Below the pieces are notes generated by a model that worked only from the letters and a program-made list of their open reading frames with translations, searched no databases and was not told where the DNA came from. The position numbers and the translations under genes were made by a program. A stretch of 64,000 nt of DNA. It comes from Hydractinia symbiolongicarpus. Taxonomy: Eukaryota > Cnidaria > Hydrozoa > Anthoathecata > Hydractiniidae. The stretch is taken from assembly GCF_029227915.1 (NCBI RefSeq), contig NC_079879.1, forward strand, positions 15,626,001-15,690,000. Reading direction: 5' to 3'. Of the stretch, positions 24,693 through 36,149 are shown in pieces (position 1 is the stretch's first letter; the number at the start of each line of letters is the position of its first letter).

Positions 24693-27209
24693 AACAGCGA
24701 TAATGAAAACGACTTGAGACGTTGTAACGCATTGAGACTGGAAGGAATAGTCCAATGGTAACCTGCACAGGCAAATGGAACCCCGTGTTTTACGTGTGAG
24801 GCCTTTATTAGACTGCAAAAGGTCATATTACAGCCTTTATACGACTGTGCACGTAGTTAGGTGTGTTGTAAGGCAACGGCGATAATGAAAACGACTTGAA
24901 ACGCTGTAGCGCATTGAGACGGTAAGGAATAGTACAATGGTAACCTGCACAGGCAAATGGAACCACGTGATTTACGTGTGAGGCCTTTATTAGACTGCAA
25001 AAGGCCATATTACAGCCTTTATAGGACTGTGCATGTAGTTAAAAGTAGTGTAAGGCAACGGCGCTAATAAAAACGACCTGGGACGTTGTAGCACATTGAG
25101 ACTGGAACGATTAGTCCAACGGTAACCTGCACAGGCAAATGGAACCACGTGATTTACGTGGGAGGCCTTTATTAGACTGAAAAAGTCTATATTAAAACCT
25201 TTAATGGACTGTGCACGTAGTTAAGAGTGTTGTAAGGCAACGGCGCTAATGAAAACGACTTGGGACGTTGTAGCACATTGAGACTGGAAGGACTAGGCCA
25301 ATGGTAACCTGCCCAGACCGGTGAAACCACGTGATTTACGTGTGAGGCCTTTATTAGACTGCAAAAGGCCATATTACAGCCTTTATAGGACAGTGCACGT
25401 AGTTAAGAGTGTTGTAAAGCACCCGCGCTGATGAAAATGACTTGGGACGTTGTAGCGCATTGAGACTGGAAGGAATAGTCCAATGGTAACCTGCACAGGC
25501 AAATGGAACTACGCGATTTACGTGTGGGGCCTTTATTAGACTGAAAAAGTCTCTATTACAACCTTTATTGGACTGTGCACGTAGATAAGAGTGTTGTAAG
25601 GCAACAGCGCTAATGAAAACAACTTGGGACGTTGTAGCGCATTAAGATTGGAACGATTAGTCCAAAGGTAACCTGCGCAGGCAGGTGAAACCCCGTGATT
25701 TACGTGTGAGGCCTTTATTAGACTGCAAAAGGCCATATTACAGCCTTGTTACGACTGTGCACGTAGTTAGGAGTGTTGTAAGGCAACGGCGCTAATGAAA
25801 ACGACTTGAAACGCTGTAGTGCATTGAGACTGTAAGGAATAGTCCAATAGTAAAGTGCACAGGCAAATGGAACCACGTGATTTACGTGTGAGGCCTTTAT
25901 TAGACTGCAAAAGGCCATATTACAGCCTTTATAGGACTCTGCACGTAGTTAGGAGTGTTGTAAGGCAACGGCGCAAATGAAAACGACTTGGGACGTTGTA
26001 GCGCATTGAGACTGGAACAACTAGTCCACTGGTAACCTGCACAGACAGATGTAACCACGTGATTTACTTGTGAGGCCTTTATTAGACTGCAAAGGGCCAT
26101 ATTACAGCCTTTATAGGACTGTGCACGTAGTTAAAAGTGTTGTAAGGCAACGGCGCTAATGAAAACGACCTGGGACGTTGTAGCACATTAAGACTTGAAG
26201 GATTAGGCCAATGGTAACTTAACCAGGCTAATGGAACCACGTTATTTACGTGTGAGGCATGTATTAGACTGCAGAAGGCCATATTACAGCCTTTATAGGA
26301 TTATGCACGTAGTGAAGAGTGTTGTAAAGCAACGGCGCTAATGAAAACGACTTGGGACGTTGTAGCACATTGAGACTGGAACGATTAGTCCAAAGGTAAC
26401 CTGCGCAGGCAGGTGAAATCACGTAATTTACGTGTGAAGCCTTTATTAGACTGCAAAGACCATATTACAGCCTTTATAGGACTGTGCACGTAGTTAAGAG
26501 TGTTGTAAGGCAACGGCGCAATTGAAAACGACTTGGGACGTTGTAGCGCATTGAGACTGGAACGACTAGTCCACTGGTAACCTGCACAGGCAGATGGAAC
26601 CACGTGATTTACGTATGAGGCCTTTATTAGACTGCAAAAGGCCATATTACAGCCTTGTTACGACTGTGCACGTAGTTAGCAGTGTTGTAAGGCAACGGCG
26701 CTAATGAAAACGACTTGAAACGCTGTAGCGCATTGAGACTGTAAGGAATAGTCCAATGGTAACCTGCACAGGCAAACGAACCACGTGATTTACGTGTGAG
26801 GCCTTTATTAGACTGCAAAAGGCCATATTACAGCCTTTATAGGACTCTGCACGTAGTTAGGAGTGTTGTAAGGCAACAGCGATAATGAAAACGACTTGAG
26901 ACGTTGTAACGCATTGAGACTGGAAGGAATAGTCCAATGGTAACCTGCACAGGCAAATGGAACCACGTGTTTTACGTGTGAGGCCTTTATTAGACTGCAA
27001 AAGGTCATATTACAGCCTTTATACGACTGTGCACGTAGTTAGGAGTGTTGTAAGGCAACGGCGCTAATGAAAACGACTTGAAACGCTGTAGCGCATTGAG
27101 ACTGTAAGGAATAGTACAATGGTAACCTGCACAGGCAAATGGAACCACGTGATTTACGTGTGAGGCCTTTATTAGACTGCAAAAGGCCATATTACAGCCT
27201 TTATAGGAC
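22141..27209 (+). repeat. Tandem duplication of a 14-monomer block (2546 bp, two copies)
   Basis: Anchors from 22280 to 24644 are repeated as 24826 to 27190 with a constant offset of 2546 bp, reproducing both 181-bp units (AAAGACCAT at 23917 and 26463; CAAACGAACC before 24280 and 26826). The block starts at TGTAAGGCAACAGCGATAATG near 22141 and 24687. The second copy stops near 27209 (GGACAGTGC against GGACTGTGC). The same block, once, lies within the distant duplicate at 30475-33020. Confidence 0.9.
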
Positions 27210-27510
27210 AGTGCACGTAGTTAAGAGTGTTGTAAAGCAACGGCGCAAAGGAAAACGACTTGGGACGTTGTAGCGCATTGAGACTGGAACAACTAGTCCA
27301 CTGGTAACCTGCACAGACAGATGTAACCACGTGATTTCATGTGAGGCCTTTATTAGACTGCAAAAGGCCATATTACAGCCTTTATAGGACTGTGCACGTA
27401 GTTAAGAGAGTTAAGGCAACTTCGCCAATGAAAACAACTTGGGATTAGTCCAAAGGTAACATGCGCAGGCAGGTGAAACCACGTGATTTACGTGTGAGGC
27501 CTTTATTAGA
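27190..27510 (+). repeat. Two-monomer module with a 153-bp truncated unit, copy 1
   Basis: GCGCAAAGGAAAACG, then GTGATTTCATGTGAGG (one base lost, 181-bp spacing), then a unit in which GGGA is followed directly by TTAGTCC near 27441-27450, missing about 27 bases that normally hold CGTTGTAGCGCATT. With a further 2-bp loss in GAGAGTTAAGG the anchor spacing is 153 bp (27371 to 27524). It recurs at 33160-33480, offset 5970. Confidence 0.9.
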
Positions 27511-27997
27511 CTGCAAAAGGTCATATTACAGCCTTTATACGACTGTGCACGTAGTTAGGAGTGTTGTAAGGCAACGGCGCTAATGAAAACGACTTGAAAC
27601 GCTGTAGCGCATTGAGACTGTAAGGAATAGTACAATGGTAACCTGCACAGGCAAATGGAACCACGTGATTTACGTGTGAGGCCTTTATTAGACTGCAAAA
27701 GGCCATATTACAGCCTTTATAGGACTGTGCACGTAGTTAAGAGAGTTAAGGCAACTTTGCCAATGAAAACAACTTGGGACGTTGTAGCGCATTAAGATTG
27801 GAACGATTAGTCCAAAGGTAACATGCGCAGGCAGGTGAAACCACGTGATTTACGTGTGAGGCCTTTATTAGACTGCAAAAGGCCATATTACAGCCTTTAT
27901 AGGACAGTGCACGTAGTTAGGAGTGTTATAAGGCAACAGCAATAATGAAAACGACTTGGGACGTTGTAGCGCATTGAGACTGGAAGGAATAGTCCAC

Positions 27998-30900
27998 TGG
28001 TAACCTGCACAGGCAAATGGAACCACGTGTTTTACGTGTGAGGCCTTTATTAGACTGCAAAAGGTCATATTACAGCCTTTATAGGACTGTGCACGTAGTT
28101 AGGAGTGTTGTAAGGCAACGGCGCTAATGAAACCGACTTGAAACGCTGTAGCGCATTGAGACTGTAAGGAATAGTCCAATGGTAACCTGCACAGGCAAAT
28201 GGAACCACGTGATTTACGTGTGAGGCATTTATTAGACTGCAAAAGGCCATATTACAGCCTTTATAGGACTGTGCACGTAGTTAAGAGTGTTCTAAGGCAA
28301 CTTCGCCAATGAAATCATCTTGGGACGTTGTAGCGCATTGAGACTGGAACGATTAGTCCAAAGGTAACCTGCGCAGGCAGGTGAAGCCACGTGATTTACG
28401 TGTGAAGCCTTTATTAGACTGCGAAATGCCATATTACAGCCTTTATAGGACTGTGCATGTAGTTAAAAGTATTGTAAGGCAACGGCGCTAATGAAAACGA
28501 CCTGGGACGTTGTAGCACATTGAGACTTGAAGGAATAGGCCAATGGTAACTTGCGCAGGCTAATGGAACCACGTGATTTACGTGTGAGGCATGTATTAGA
28601 CTGCAGAAGGCCATATTACAGCCTTTATAGGATTATGCACGTAGTTAAGAGTGTTGTAAAGCAACGGTGCTAATGAAAATGACTTGGGACGTTGTAGCGC
28701 ATTGAGACTGGAAGGAATAGTCTAATGGTAACCTGCACAGGCAAATGGAACCACGTGATTTACGTGTGAGGCCTTTATTAGACTGCAAAAGGCCATATTA
28801 CAGCCTTTATAGGACTGTGCACGTAGTTAAGAGTGTTCTAAGGCAACTTCGGCAATGAAAACAACTTGGGACGTTGTAGCGCGTTGAGACTGGAACGATT
28901 AGTCCAACGGTAACCTGCACAGGCAAATGGAACCACGTGATTTACGTGGGAGGCCTTTATTAGACTGAAAAAGTCTATATTACAACCTTTAATGGACTGT
29001 GCACGTAGTTAAGAGTGTTGTAAGGCAACGGCGCTAATGAAAACGACTTGGGACGTTGTAGCACATTGAGACTGGAAGGACTAGGCCAATGGTAACCTGC
29101 GCAGACCGGTGAAACCACGTGATTTACGTGTGAGGCCTTTATTAGACTGCAAAAGGCCATATTACAGCCTTTATAGGACAGTGCACGTAGTTAAGAGTGT
29201 TGTAAAGCACCCGCGCTGATGAAAATGACTTGGGACGTTGTAGCGCATTGAGACTGGAAGGAATAGTCCAATGGTAACCTGCACAGGCAAATGGAACTAC
29301 GCGATTTACGTGTGGGGCCTTTATTAGACTGAAAAAGTCTCTATTACAACCTTTATTGGACTGTGCACGTAGATAAGAGTGTTGTAAGGCAACAGCGCTA
29401 ATGAAAACAACTTGGGACGTTGTAGCGCATTAAGATTGGAACGATTAGTCCAAAGGTAACCTGCGCAGGCAGGTGAAACCCCGTGATTTACGTGTGAGGC
29501 CTTTATTAGACTGCAAAAGGCCATATTACAGCCTTGTTACGACTGTGCACGTAGTTAGGAGTGTTGTAAGGCAACGGCGCTAATGAAAACGACTTGAAAC
29601 GCTGTAGTGCATTGAGACTGTAAGGAATAGTCCAATAGTAAAGTGCACAGGCAAATGGAACCACGTGATTTACGTGTGAGGCCTTTATTAGACTGCAAAA
29701 GGCCATATTACAGCCTTTATAGGACTCTGCACGTAGTTAGGAGTGTTGTAAGGCAACGGCGCTAATGAAAACGACCTGGGACGTTGTAGCACATTAAGAC
29801 TTGAAGGATTAGGCCAATGGTAACTTGCACAGGCAAATGGAACCACGTGATTTACGTGTGAGGCATGTATTAGACTGCAGAAGGCCATATTACAGCCTTT
29901 ATAGGATTATGCACGTAGTGAAGAGTGTTGTAAAGCAACGGCGCTAATGAAAACGACTTGGGACGTTGTAGCACATTGAGACTGGAACGATTAGTCCAAA
30001 GGTAACCTGCGCAGGCAGGTGAAATCACGTAATTTACGTGTGAAGCCTTTATTAGACTGCAAAGACTATATTACAGCCTTTATAGGACTGTGCACGTAGT
30101 TAAGAGTGTTGTAAGGCAACGGCGCAATTGAAAACGACTTGGGACGTTGTAGCGCATTGAGACTGGAACGACTAGTCCACTGGTAACCTGCACAGGCAGA
30201 TGGAGCCACGTGATTTACGTATGAGGCCTTTATTAGACTGCAAAAGGCCATATTACAGCCTTGTTACGACTGTGCACGTAGTTAGCAGTGTTGTAAGGCA
30301 ACGGCGCTAATGAAAACGACTTGAAACGCTGTAGCGCATTGAGACTGTAAGGAATAGTCCAATGGTAACCTGCACAGACAAACGAACCACGTGATTTACG
30401 TGTGAGGCCTTTATTAGACTGCAAAAGGCCATATTACAGCCTTTATAGGACTCTGCACGTAGTTAGGAGTGTTGTAAGGCAACAGCGATAATGAAAACGA
30501 CTTGAGACGTTGTAACGCATTGAGACTGGAAGGAATAGTCCAATGGTAACCTGCACAGGCAAATGGAACCCCGTGTTTTACGTGTGAGGCCTTTATTAGA
30601 CTGCAAAAGGTCATATTACAGCCTTTATACGACTGTGCACGTAGTTAGGTGTGTTGTAAGGCAACGGCGATAATGAAAACGACTTGAAACGCTGTAGCGC
30701 ATTGAGACGGTAAGGAATAGTACAATGGTAACCTGCACAGGCAAATGGAACCACGTGATTTACGTGTGAGGCCTTTATTAGACTGCAAAAGGCCATATTA
30801 CAGCCTTTATAGGACTGTGCATGTAGTTAAAAGTAGTGTAAGGCAACGGCGCTAATAAAAACGACCTGGGACGTTGTAGCACATTGAGACTGGAACGATT

Positions 30901-33026
30901 AGTCCAACGGTAACCTGCACAGGCAAATGGAACCACGTGATTTACGTGGGAGGCCTTTATTAGACTGAAAAAGTCTATATTAAAACCTTTAATGGACTGT
31001 GCACGTAGTTAAGAGTGTTGTAAGGCAACGGCGCTAATGAAAACGACTTGGGACGTTGTAGCACATTGAGACTGGAAGGACTAGGCCAATGGTAACCTGC
31101 CCAGACCGGTGAAACCACGTGATTTACGTGTGAGGCCTTTATTAGACTGCAAAAGGCCATATTACAGCCTTTATAGGACAGTGCACGTAGTTAAGAGTGT
31201 TGTAAAGCACCCGCGCTGATGAAAATGACTTGGGACGTTGTAGCGCATTGAGACTGGAAGGAATAGTCCAATGGTAACCTGCACAGGCAAATGGAACTAC
31301 GCGATTTACGTGTGGGGCCTTTATTAGACTGAAAAAGTCTCTATTACAACCTTTATTGGACTGTGCACGTAGATAAGAGTGTTGTAAGGCAACAGCGCTA
31401 ATGAAAACAACTTGGGACGTTGTAGCGCATTAAGATTGGAACGATTAGTCCAAAGGTAACCTGCGCAGGCAGGTGAAACCCCGTGATTTACGTGTGAGGC
31501 CTTTATTAGACTGCAAAAGGCCATATTACAGCCTTGTTACGACTGTGCACGTAGTTAGGAGTGTTGTAAGGCAACGGCGCTAATGAAAACGACTTGAAAC
31601 GCTGTAGTGCATTGAGACTGTAAGGAATAGTCCAATAGTAAAGTGCACAGGCAAATGGAACCACGTGATTTACGTGTGAGGCCTTTATTAGACTGCAAAA
31701 GGCCATATTACAGCCTTTATAGGACTCTGCACGTAGTTAGGAGTGTTGTAAGGCAACGGCGCAAATGAAAACGACTTGGGACGTTGTAGCGCATTGAGAC
31801 TGGAACAACTAGTCCACTGGTAACCTGCACAGACAGATGTAACCACGTGATTTACTTGTGAGGCCTTTATTAGACTGCAAAGGGCCATATTACAGCCTTT
31901 ATAGGACTGTGCACGTAGTTAAAAGTGTTGTAAGGCAACGGCGCTAATGAAAACGACCTGGGACGTTGTAGCACATTAAGACTTGAAGGATTAGGCCAAT
32001 GGTAACTTAACCAGGCTAATGGAACCACGTTATTTACGTGTGAGGCATGTATTAGACTGCAGAAGGCCATATTACAGCCTTTATAGGATTATGCACGTAG
32101 TGAAGAGTGTTGTAAAGCAACGGCGCTAATGAAAACGACTTGGGACGTTGTAGCACATTGAGACTGGAACGATTAGTCCAAAGGTAACCTGCGCAGGCAG
32201 GTGAAATCACGTAATTTACGTGTGAAGCCTTTATTAGACTGCAAAGACCATATTACAGCCTTTATAGGACTGTGCACGTAGTTAAGAGTGTTGTAAGGCA
32301 ACGGCGCAATTGAAAACGACTTGGGACGTTGTAGCGCATTGAGACTGGAACGACTAGTCCACTGGTAACCTGCACAGGCAGATGGAACCACGTGATTTAC
32401 GTATGAGGCCTTTATTAGACTGCAAAAGGCCATATTACAGCCTTGTTACGACTGTGCACGTAGTTAGCAGTGTTGTAAGGCAACGGCGCTAATGAAAACG
32501 ACTTGAAACGCTGTAGCGCATTGAGACTGTAAGGAATAGTCCAATGGTAACCTGCACAGGCAAACGAACCACGTGATTTACGTGTGAGGCCTTTATTAGA
32601 CTGCAAAAGGCCATATTACAGCCTTTATAGGACTCTGCACGTAGTTAGGAGTGTTGTAAGGCAACAGCGATAATGAAAACGACTTGAGACGTTGTAACGC
32701 ATTGAGACTGGAAGGAATAGTCCAATGGTAACCTGCACAGGCAAATGGAACCACGTGTTTTACGTGTGAGGCCTTTATTAGACTGCAAAAGGTCATATTA
32801 CAGCCTTTATACGACTGTGCACGTAGTTAGGAGTGTTGTAAGGCAACGGCGCTAATGAAAACGACTTGAAACGCTGTAGCGCATTGAGACTGTAAGGAAT
32901 AGTACAATGGTAACCTGCACAGGCAAATGGAACCACGTGATTTACGTGTGAGGCCTTTATTAGACTGCAAAAGGCCATATTACAGCCTTTATAGGACTGT
33001 GCATGTAGTTAAAAGTATTGTAAGGC
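27998..33026 (+). repeat. Large segmental duplication inside the array, copy 2 (about 5.0 kb)
   Basis: Partner of 19300-24692, with the same sequence of markers: GGCATTTATTAG, AAAATGCC-type unit, AAAAAGTC units, GAACTACGCGATTTACG, AATAGTAAAGTGCAC, CACTTAACCAGGC-like unit at 32006-32015, and the CAAACGAACC 181-bp units. It is two monomers shorter at 29132. It is the longest nearly unchanged duplication I found in the left arm. Confidence 0.88.
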
Positions 33027-33159
33027 AACGGCGCTAATAAAAACGACCTGGGACGTTGTAGCACATTGAGACTTGAAGGACTAGGCCAATGGTAACTTGC
33101 GCAGGCAGGTGAAGCCACGTGATTTACGTGTGAAGCCTTTATTAGACTGCAAAAGGCCA

Positions 33160-33480
33160 TATTACAGCCTTTATAGGACAGTGCACGTAGTTAAGAGTGT
33201 TGTAAAGCAACGGCGCAAAGGAAAACGACTTGGGACGTTGTAGCGCATTGAGACTGGAACAACTAGTCCACTGGTAACCTGCACAGACAGATGTAACCAC
33301 GTGATTTCATGTGAGACCTTTATTAGACTGCAAAAGGCCATATTACAGCCTTTATAGGACTGTGCACGTAGTTAAGAGAGTTAAGGCAACTTCGCCAATG
33401 AAAACAACTTGGGATTAGTCCAAAGGTAACATGCGCAGGCAGGTGAAACCACGTGATTTACGTGTGAGGCCTTTATTAGA
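33160..33480 (+). repeat. Two-monomer module with a 153-bp truncated unit, copy 2
   Basis: Same rare deletion as at 27441 (GGGATTAGTC at 33411-33420), the same TTTCATGTGAG variant, and anchors 33341 and 33494. One difference is GAGACCTTTATT here against GAGGCCTTTATT at 27341-27352. A shared rare deletion shows that the two loci descend from one event. Confidence 0.9.
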
Positions 33481-35350
33481 CTGCAAAAGGCCATATTACA
33501 GCCTTTATAGAACAGTGCACGTAGTTAGGGGTGTTATAAGGCAACAGCGATAATGAAAACGACTTGGGACGTTGTAGCGCATTGAGACTGGAAGGAATAG
33601 TCCAATGGTAACCTGCACAGGCAAATGGAACCACGTGTTTTACGTGTGAGGCCTTTATTAGACTGCAAAAGGTCATATTACAGCCTTTATGGGACTGTGC
33701 GCGTAGTTAGGAGTGTTGTAAGGCAACTGCGCTAATGAAAACAACTTGAAACGCTGTAGCGCATTGAGACTGTAAGGAATAGTCCAATGGTAACCTGCAC
33801 AGGCAAATGGAACCACGTGATTTACGTGTGAGGCATTTATTAGACTGCAAAAGGCCATATTACAGCCTTTATAGGACTGTGCACGTAGTTAAGAGTGTTC
33901 TAAGGCAACTTCGGCAATGAAAACAACTTGGAACGTTGTAGTGCTTTGAGACTGTAAGGAATAGTCCAATAGTAAAGTGCACAGGCAAATGGAACCACGT
34001 GATTTACGTGTGAGGCCTTTATTAGACTGCAAAAGGCCATATTACAGCCTTTATAGGACTCTGCACGTAGTTAGGAGTGTTGTAAGGCAACAGCGATAAT
34101 AAAAACGACTTGAGACGTTGTAACGCATTGAAACTGGAAGAAATAGTCCAATGGTAACCTGCACAGGCAAATGGAACCACGTGTTTTACGTGTGAGGCCT
34201 TTATTAGACTGCAAAAGGTCATATTACAGCCTTTATACTACTGTGCACGTAGTTAGGAGTGTTGTAAGGCAACGGCGCAAATGAAAACGACTTGGGACGT
34301 TGTAGCGCATTGAGACTGGAACAACTAGTCCACTGGTAACCTGCACAGACAGATGTAACCACGTGATTTACGTGTGAGGCCTTTTATTAGACTGCAAAGG
34401 GCCATATTACAGCCTTTATAGGACTGTGCACGTAGTTAAAAGTGTTGTAAGGCAACGGCGCTAATGAAAACGACCTGGGACGTTGTAGCACATTAAGACT
34501 TGAAGGATTAGGCCAATGGTAACTTGCGCAGGCTAATGGAACCACGTGATTTACGTGTGAGGCATGTATTAGACTGCAGAAGGCCATATTACAGCCTTTA
34601 TAGGATTATGCACGTAGTTAAGAGTTTTGTAAAGCAACGGTGCTAATGAAAATGACTTGGGACGTTGTAGCGCATTGAGACTGGAAGGAATAGTCTAATG
34701 GTAACCTGCACAGGCAAATGGAACCACGTGATTTACGTGTGAGGCCTTTATTAGACTGCAAAAGGCCATATTACAGCCTTTATAGGACTGTGCACGTAGT
34801 TAAGAGTGTTCTAAGGCAACTTCGGCAATGAAAACAACTTGGGACGTTGTAGCGCGTTGAGACTGGAACGATTAGTCCAACGGTAACCTGCACAGGCAAA
34901 TGGAACCACGTGATTTACGTGGGAGGCCTTTATTAGACTGAAAAAGTCTCTATTACAACCTTTATTGGACTGTGCACGTAGATAAGAGTGTTGTAAGGCA
35001 ACGGCGCTAATGAAAACGACTTGGGACGTTGTAGCACATTGAGACTGGAAGGACTAGGCCAATGGTAACCTGCGCAGACCGGTGAAACCACGTGATTTAC
35101 GTGTGAGGCCTTTATTAGACTGCAAAAGGCCATATTACAGCCTTGTTACGACTGTGCACGTAGTTAGGAGTGTTGTAAGGCAACGGCGCTAATGAAAACG
35201 ACTTGAAACGCTGTAGTGCATTGAGACTGTAAGGAATAGTCCAATAGTAAAGTGCACAGGCAAATGGAACCACGTGATTTACGTGTGAGGCCTTTATTAG
35301 ACTGCAAAAGGCCATATTACAGCCTTTATAGGACTCTGCACGTAGTTAGG

Positions 35351-35394
35351 AGTGTTGTAAGTCGTTTTCATTAGTGCCGTTGCCTTACAACACT
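35351..35394. repeat. Orientation-switch junction of the array (quasi-palindrome)
   Basis: The left arm ends in AGTGTTGTAA (35351-35360), which is followed at 35361 by GTCGTTTTCATTAGTGCC, the reverse strand of the same monomer. TTACAACACT at 35385-35394 is the exact complement of 35351-35360, giving a 10-bp stem and a 24-nt asymmetric spacer (35361-35384). In monomer coordinates the left arm stops 45 bases after its last anchor and the right arm starts 69 bases before its first, which accounts for the spacer. The two bases AA at 35359-35360 fit either parent and are possible microhomology. Beyond the stem the symmetry continues imperfectly, with about 5 mismatches in 45 bases. Confidence 0.96.
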
Positions 35395-36149
35395 CTTAAC
35401 TTCGTGCACAGTGCTATAAAGTCTGTAATATGGTGTTTGCAGTCTAATAAAGGCCTCACACGTTAATCACGTGGTTCCATTTGCCTGTGCAGGTTACCAT
35501 TGGACTATTCTTTCCAGTCTCAATGCGCTACAACGTCCCAAGTCGTTTTCATTATCGCCGTTGCCTTACAACACTCTTAACTACCTGCACAGTCCTATAA
35601 AGGCTGTAATATGGCCTTTTGCAGTCTAATAAAGTCCTTACACGTAAATCACGTGGCTTCACCGGTCTGCGCAGGTTACCATTGGCCTAGTCCTTCAAAT
35701 CCCAATGTGCTACAACGTCCCAAGTCGTTTTCATTAGCGCCGTTGCTTTACAACACTCTTAACTACGTGCACAGGCCTATAAAGGCTGTAATATGGCCTT
35801 TTGCAGTCTAATAAAGGCCTCACACGTAAATCACGTGGTTTCACCTGTCTGCGCAGGTTACCATTGGCCTAGTCCTTCCAGTCTCAATGCGCTGCAACGT
35901 CCCAAGTCGTTTTCATTAGCGCCGTTGCCTTAGAACACTCTTAACTACGTGCACAGTCCTATAAAGGCTGTAATATGGCCTTTTGCAGTCTAATAAAGGC
36001 CTCACACGTAAATCACGCGGTTTCATTCGCCTGTGCAGGTTACCATTGGACTATTCCTTCCAGTCTCATTGCGCCACAACGTCCCAAGTCGTTTTCATTA
36101 GTGCCGTTGCCTTACAACACTCTTAACTACCTGCACAGTCCTATAAAGT

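Larger units (their letters stand above)
1..35360 (+). repeat. Satellite array, left arm (about 182-bp monomers, forward orientation)
   Basis: Continuous head-to-tail satellite, orientation defined by monomers reading CTTGGGACGTTGTAG, then TTTACGTGTGAGGCC, then AGACTGCAAAAGGCC. I count 195 anchors (CCAT or TCAT before ATTACAG) from 114 to 35315; of 194 spacings about 160 are exactly 182 bp and the rest mostly 180, 181 or 183, with outliers of 175, 158, 153 and 153. Neighbouring monomers differ visibly, whereas blocks several monomers long recur nearly unchanged. Variants frequent here and not noticed in the right arm include ACTTGAAACGCTGTAG, TTTATACGACTG and AAAGGTCATATT. No unique DNA, transposon or gene interrupts the arm. 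The family is not recognised; centromeric or heterochromatic satellite is an inference from length and organisation. Confidence 0.98.

Noticed and set aside
35300-35450. Orientation switch as a simple sequencing fold-back artefact
   Set aside because: A fold-back read would give near-identical arms. Here the arms differ at about one base in ten near the junction and have different monomer series farther out. An assembly mis-join is still possible and is left to read-level checks.
35569-35620. TATAAA upstream of ATG as a real promoter and start
   Set aside because: The TATAAA lies only about a dozen bases before the ATG, too close for a Pol II core promoter serving that frame, and it is simply part of every monomer.
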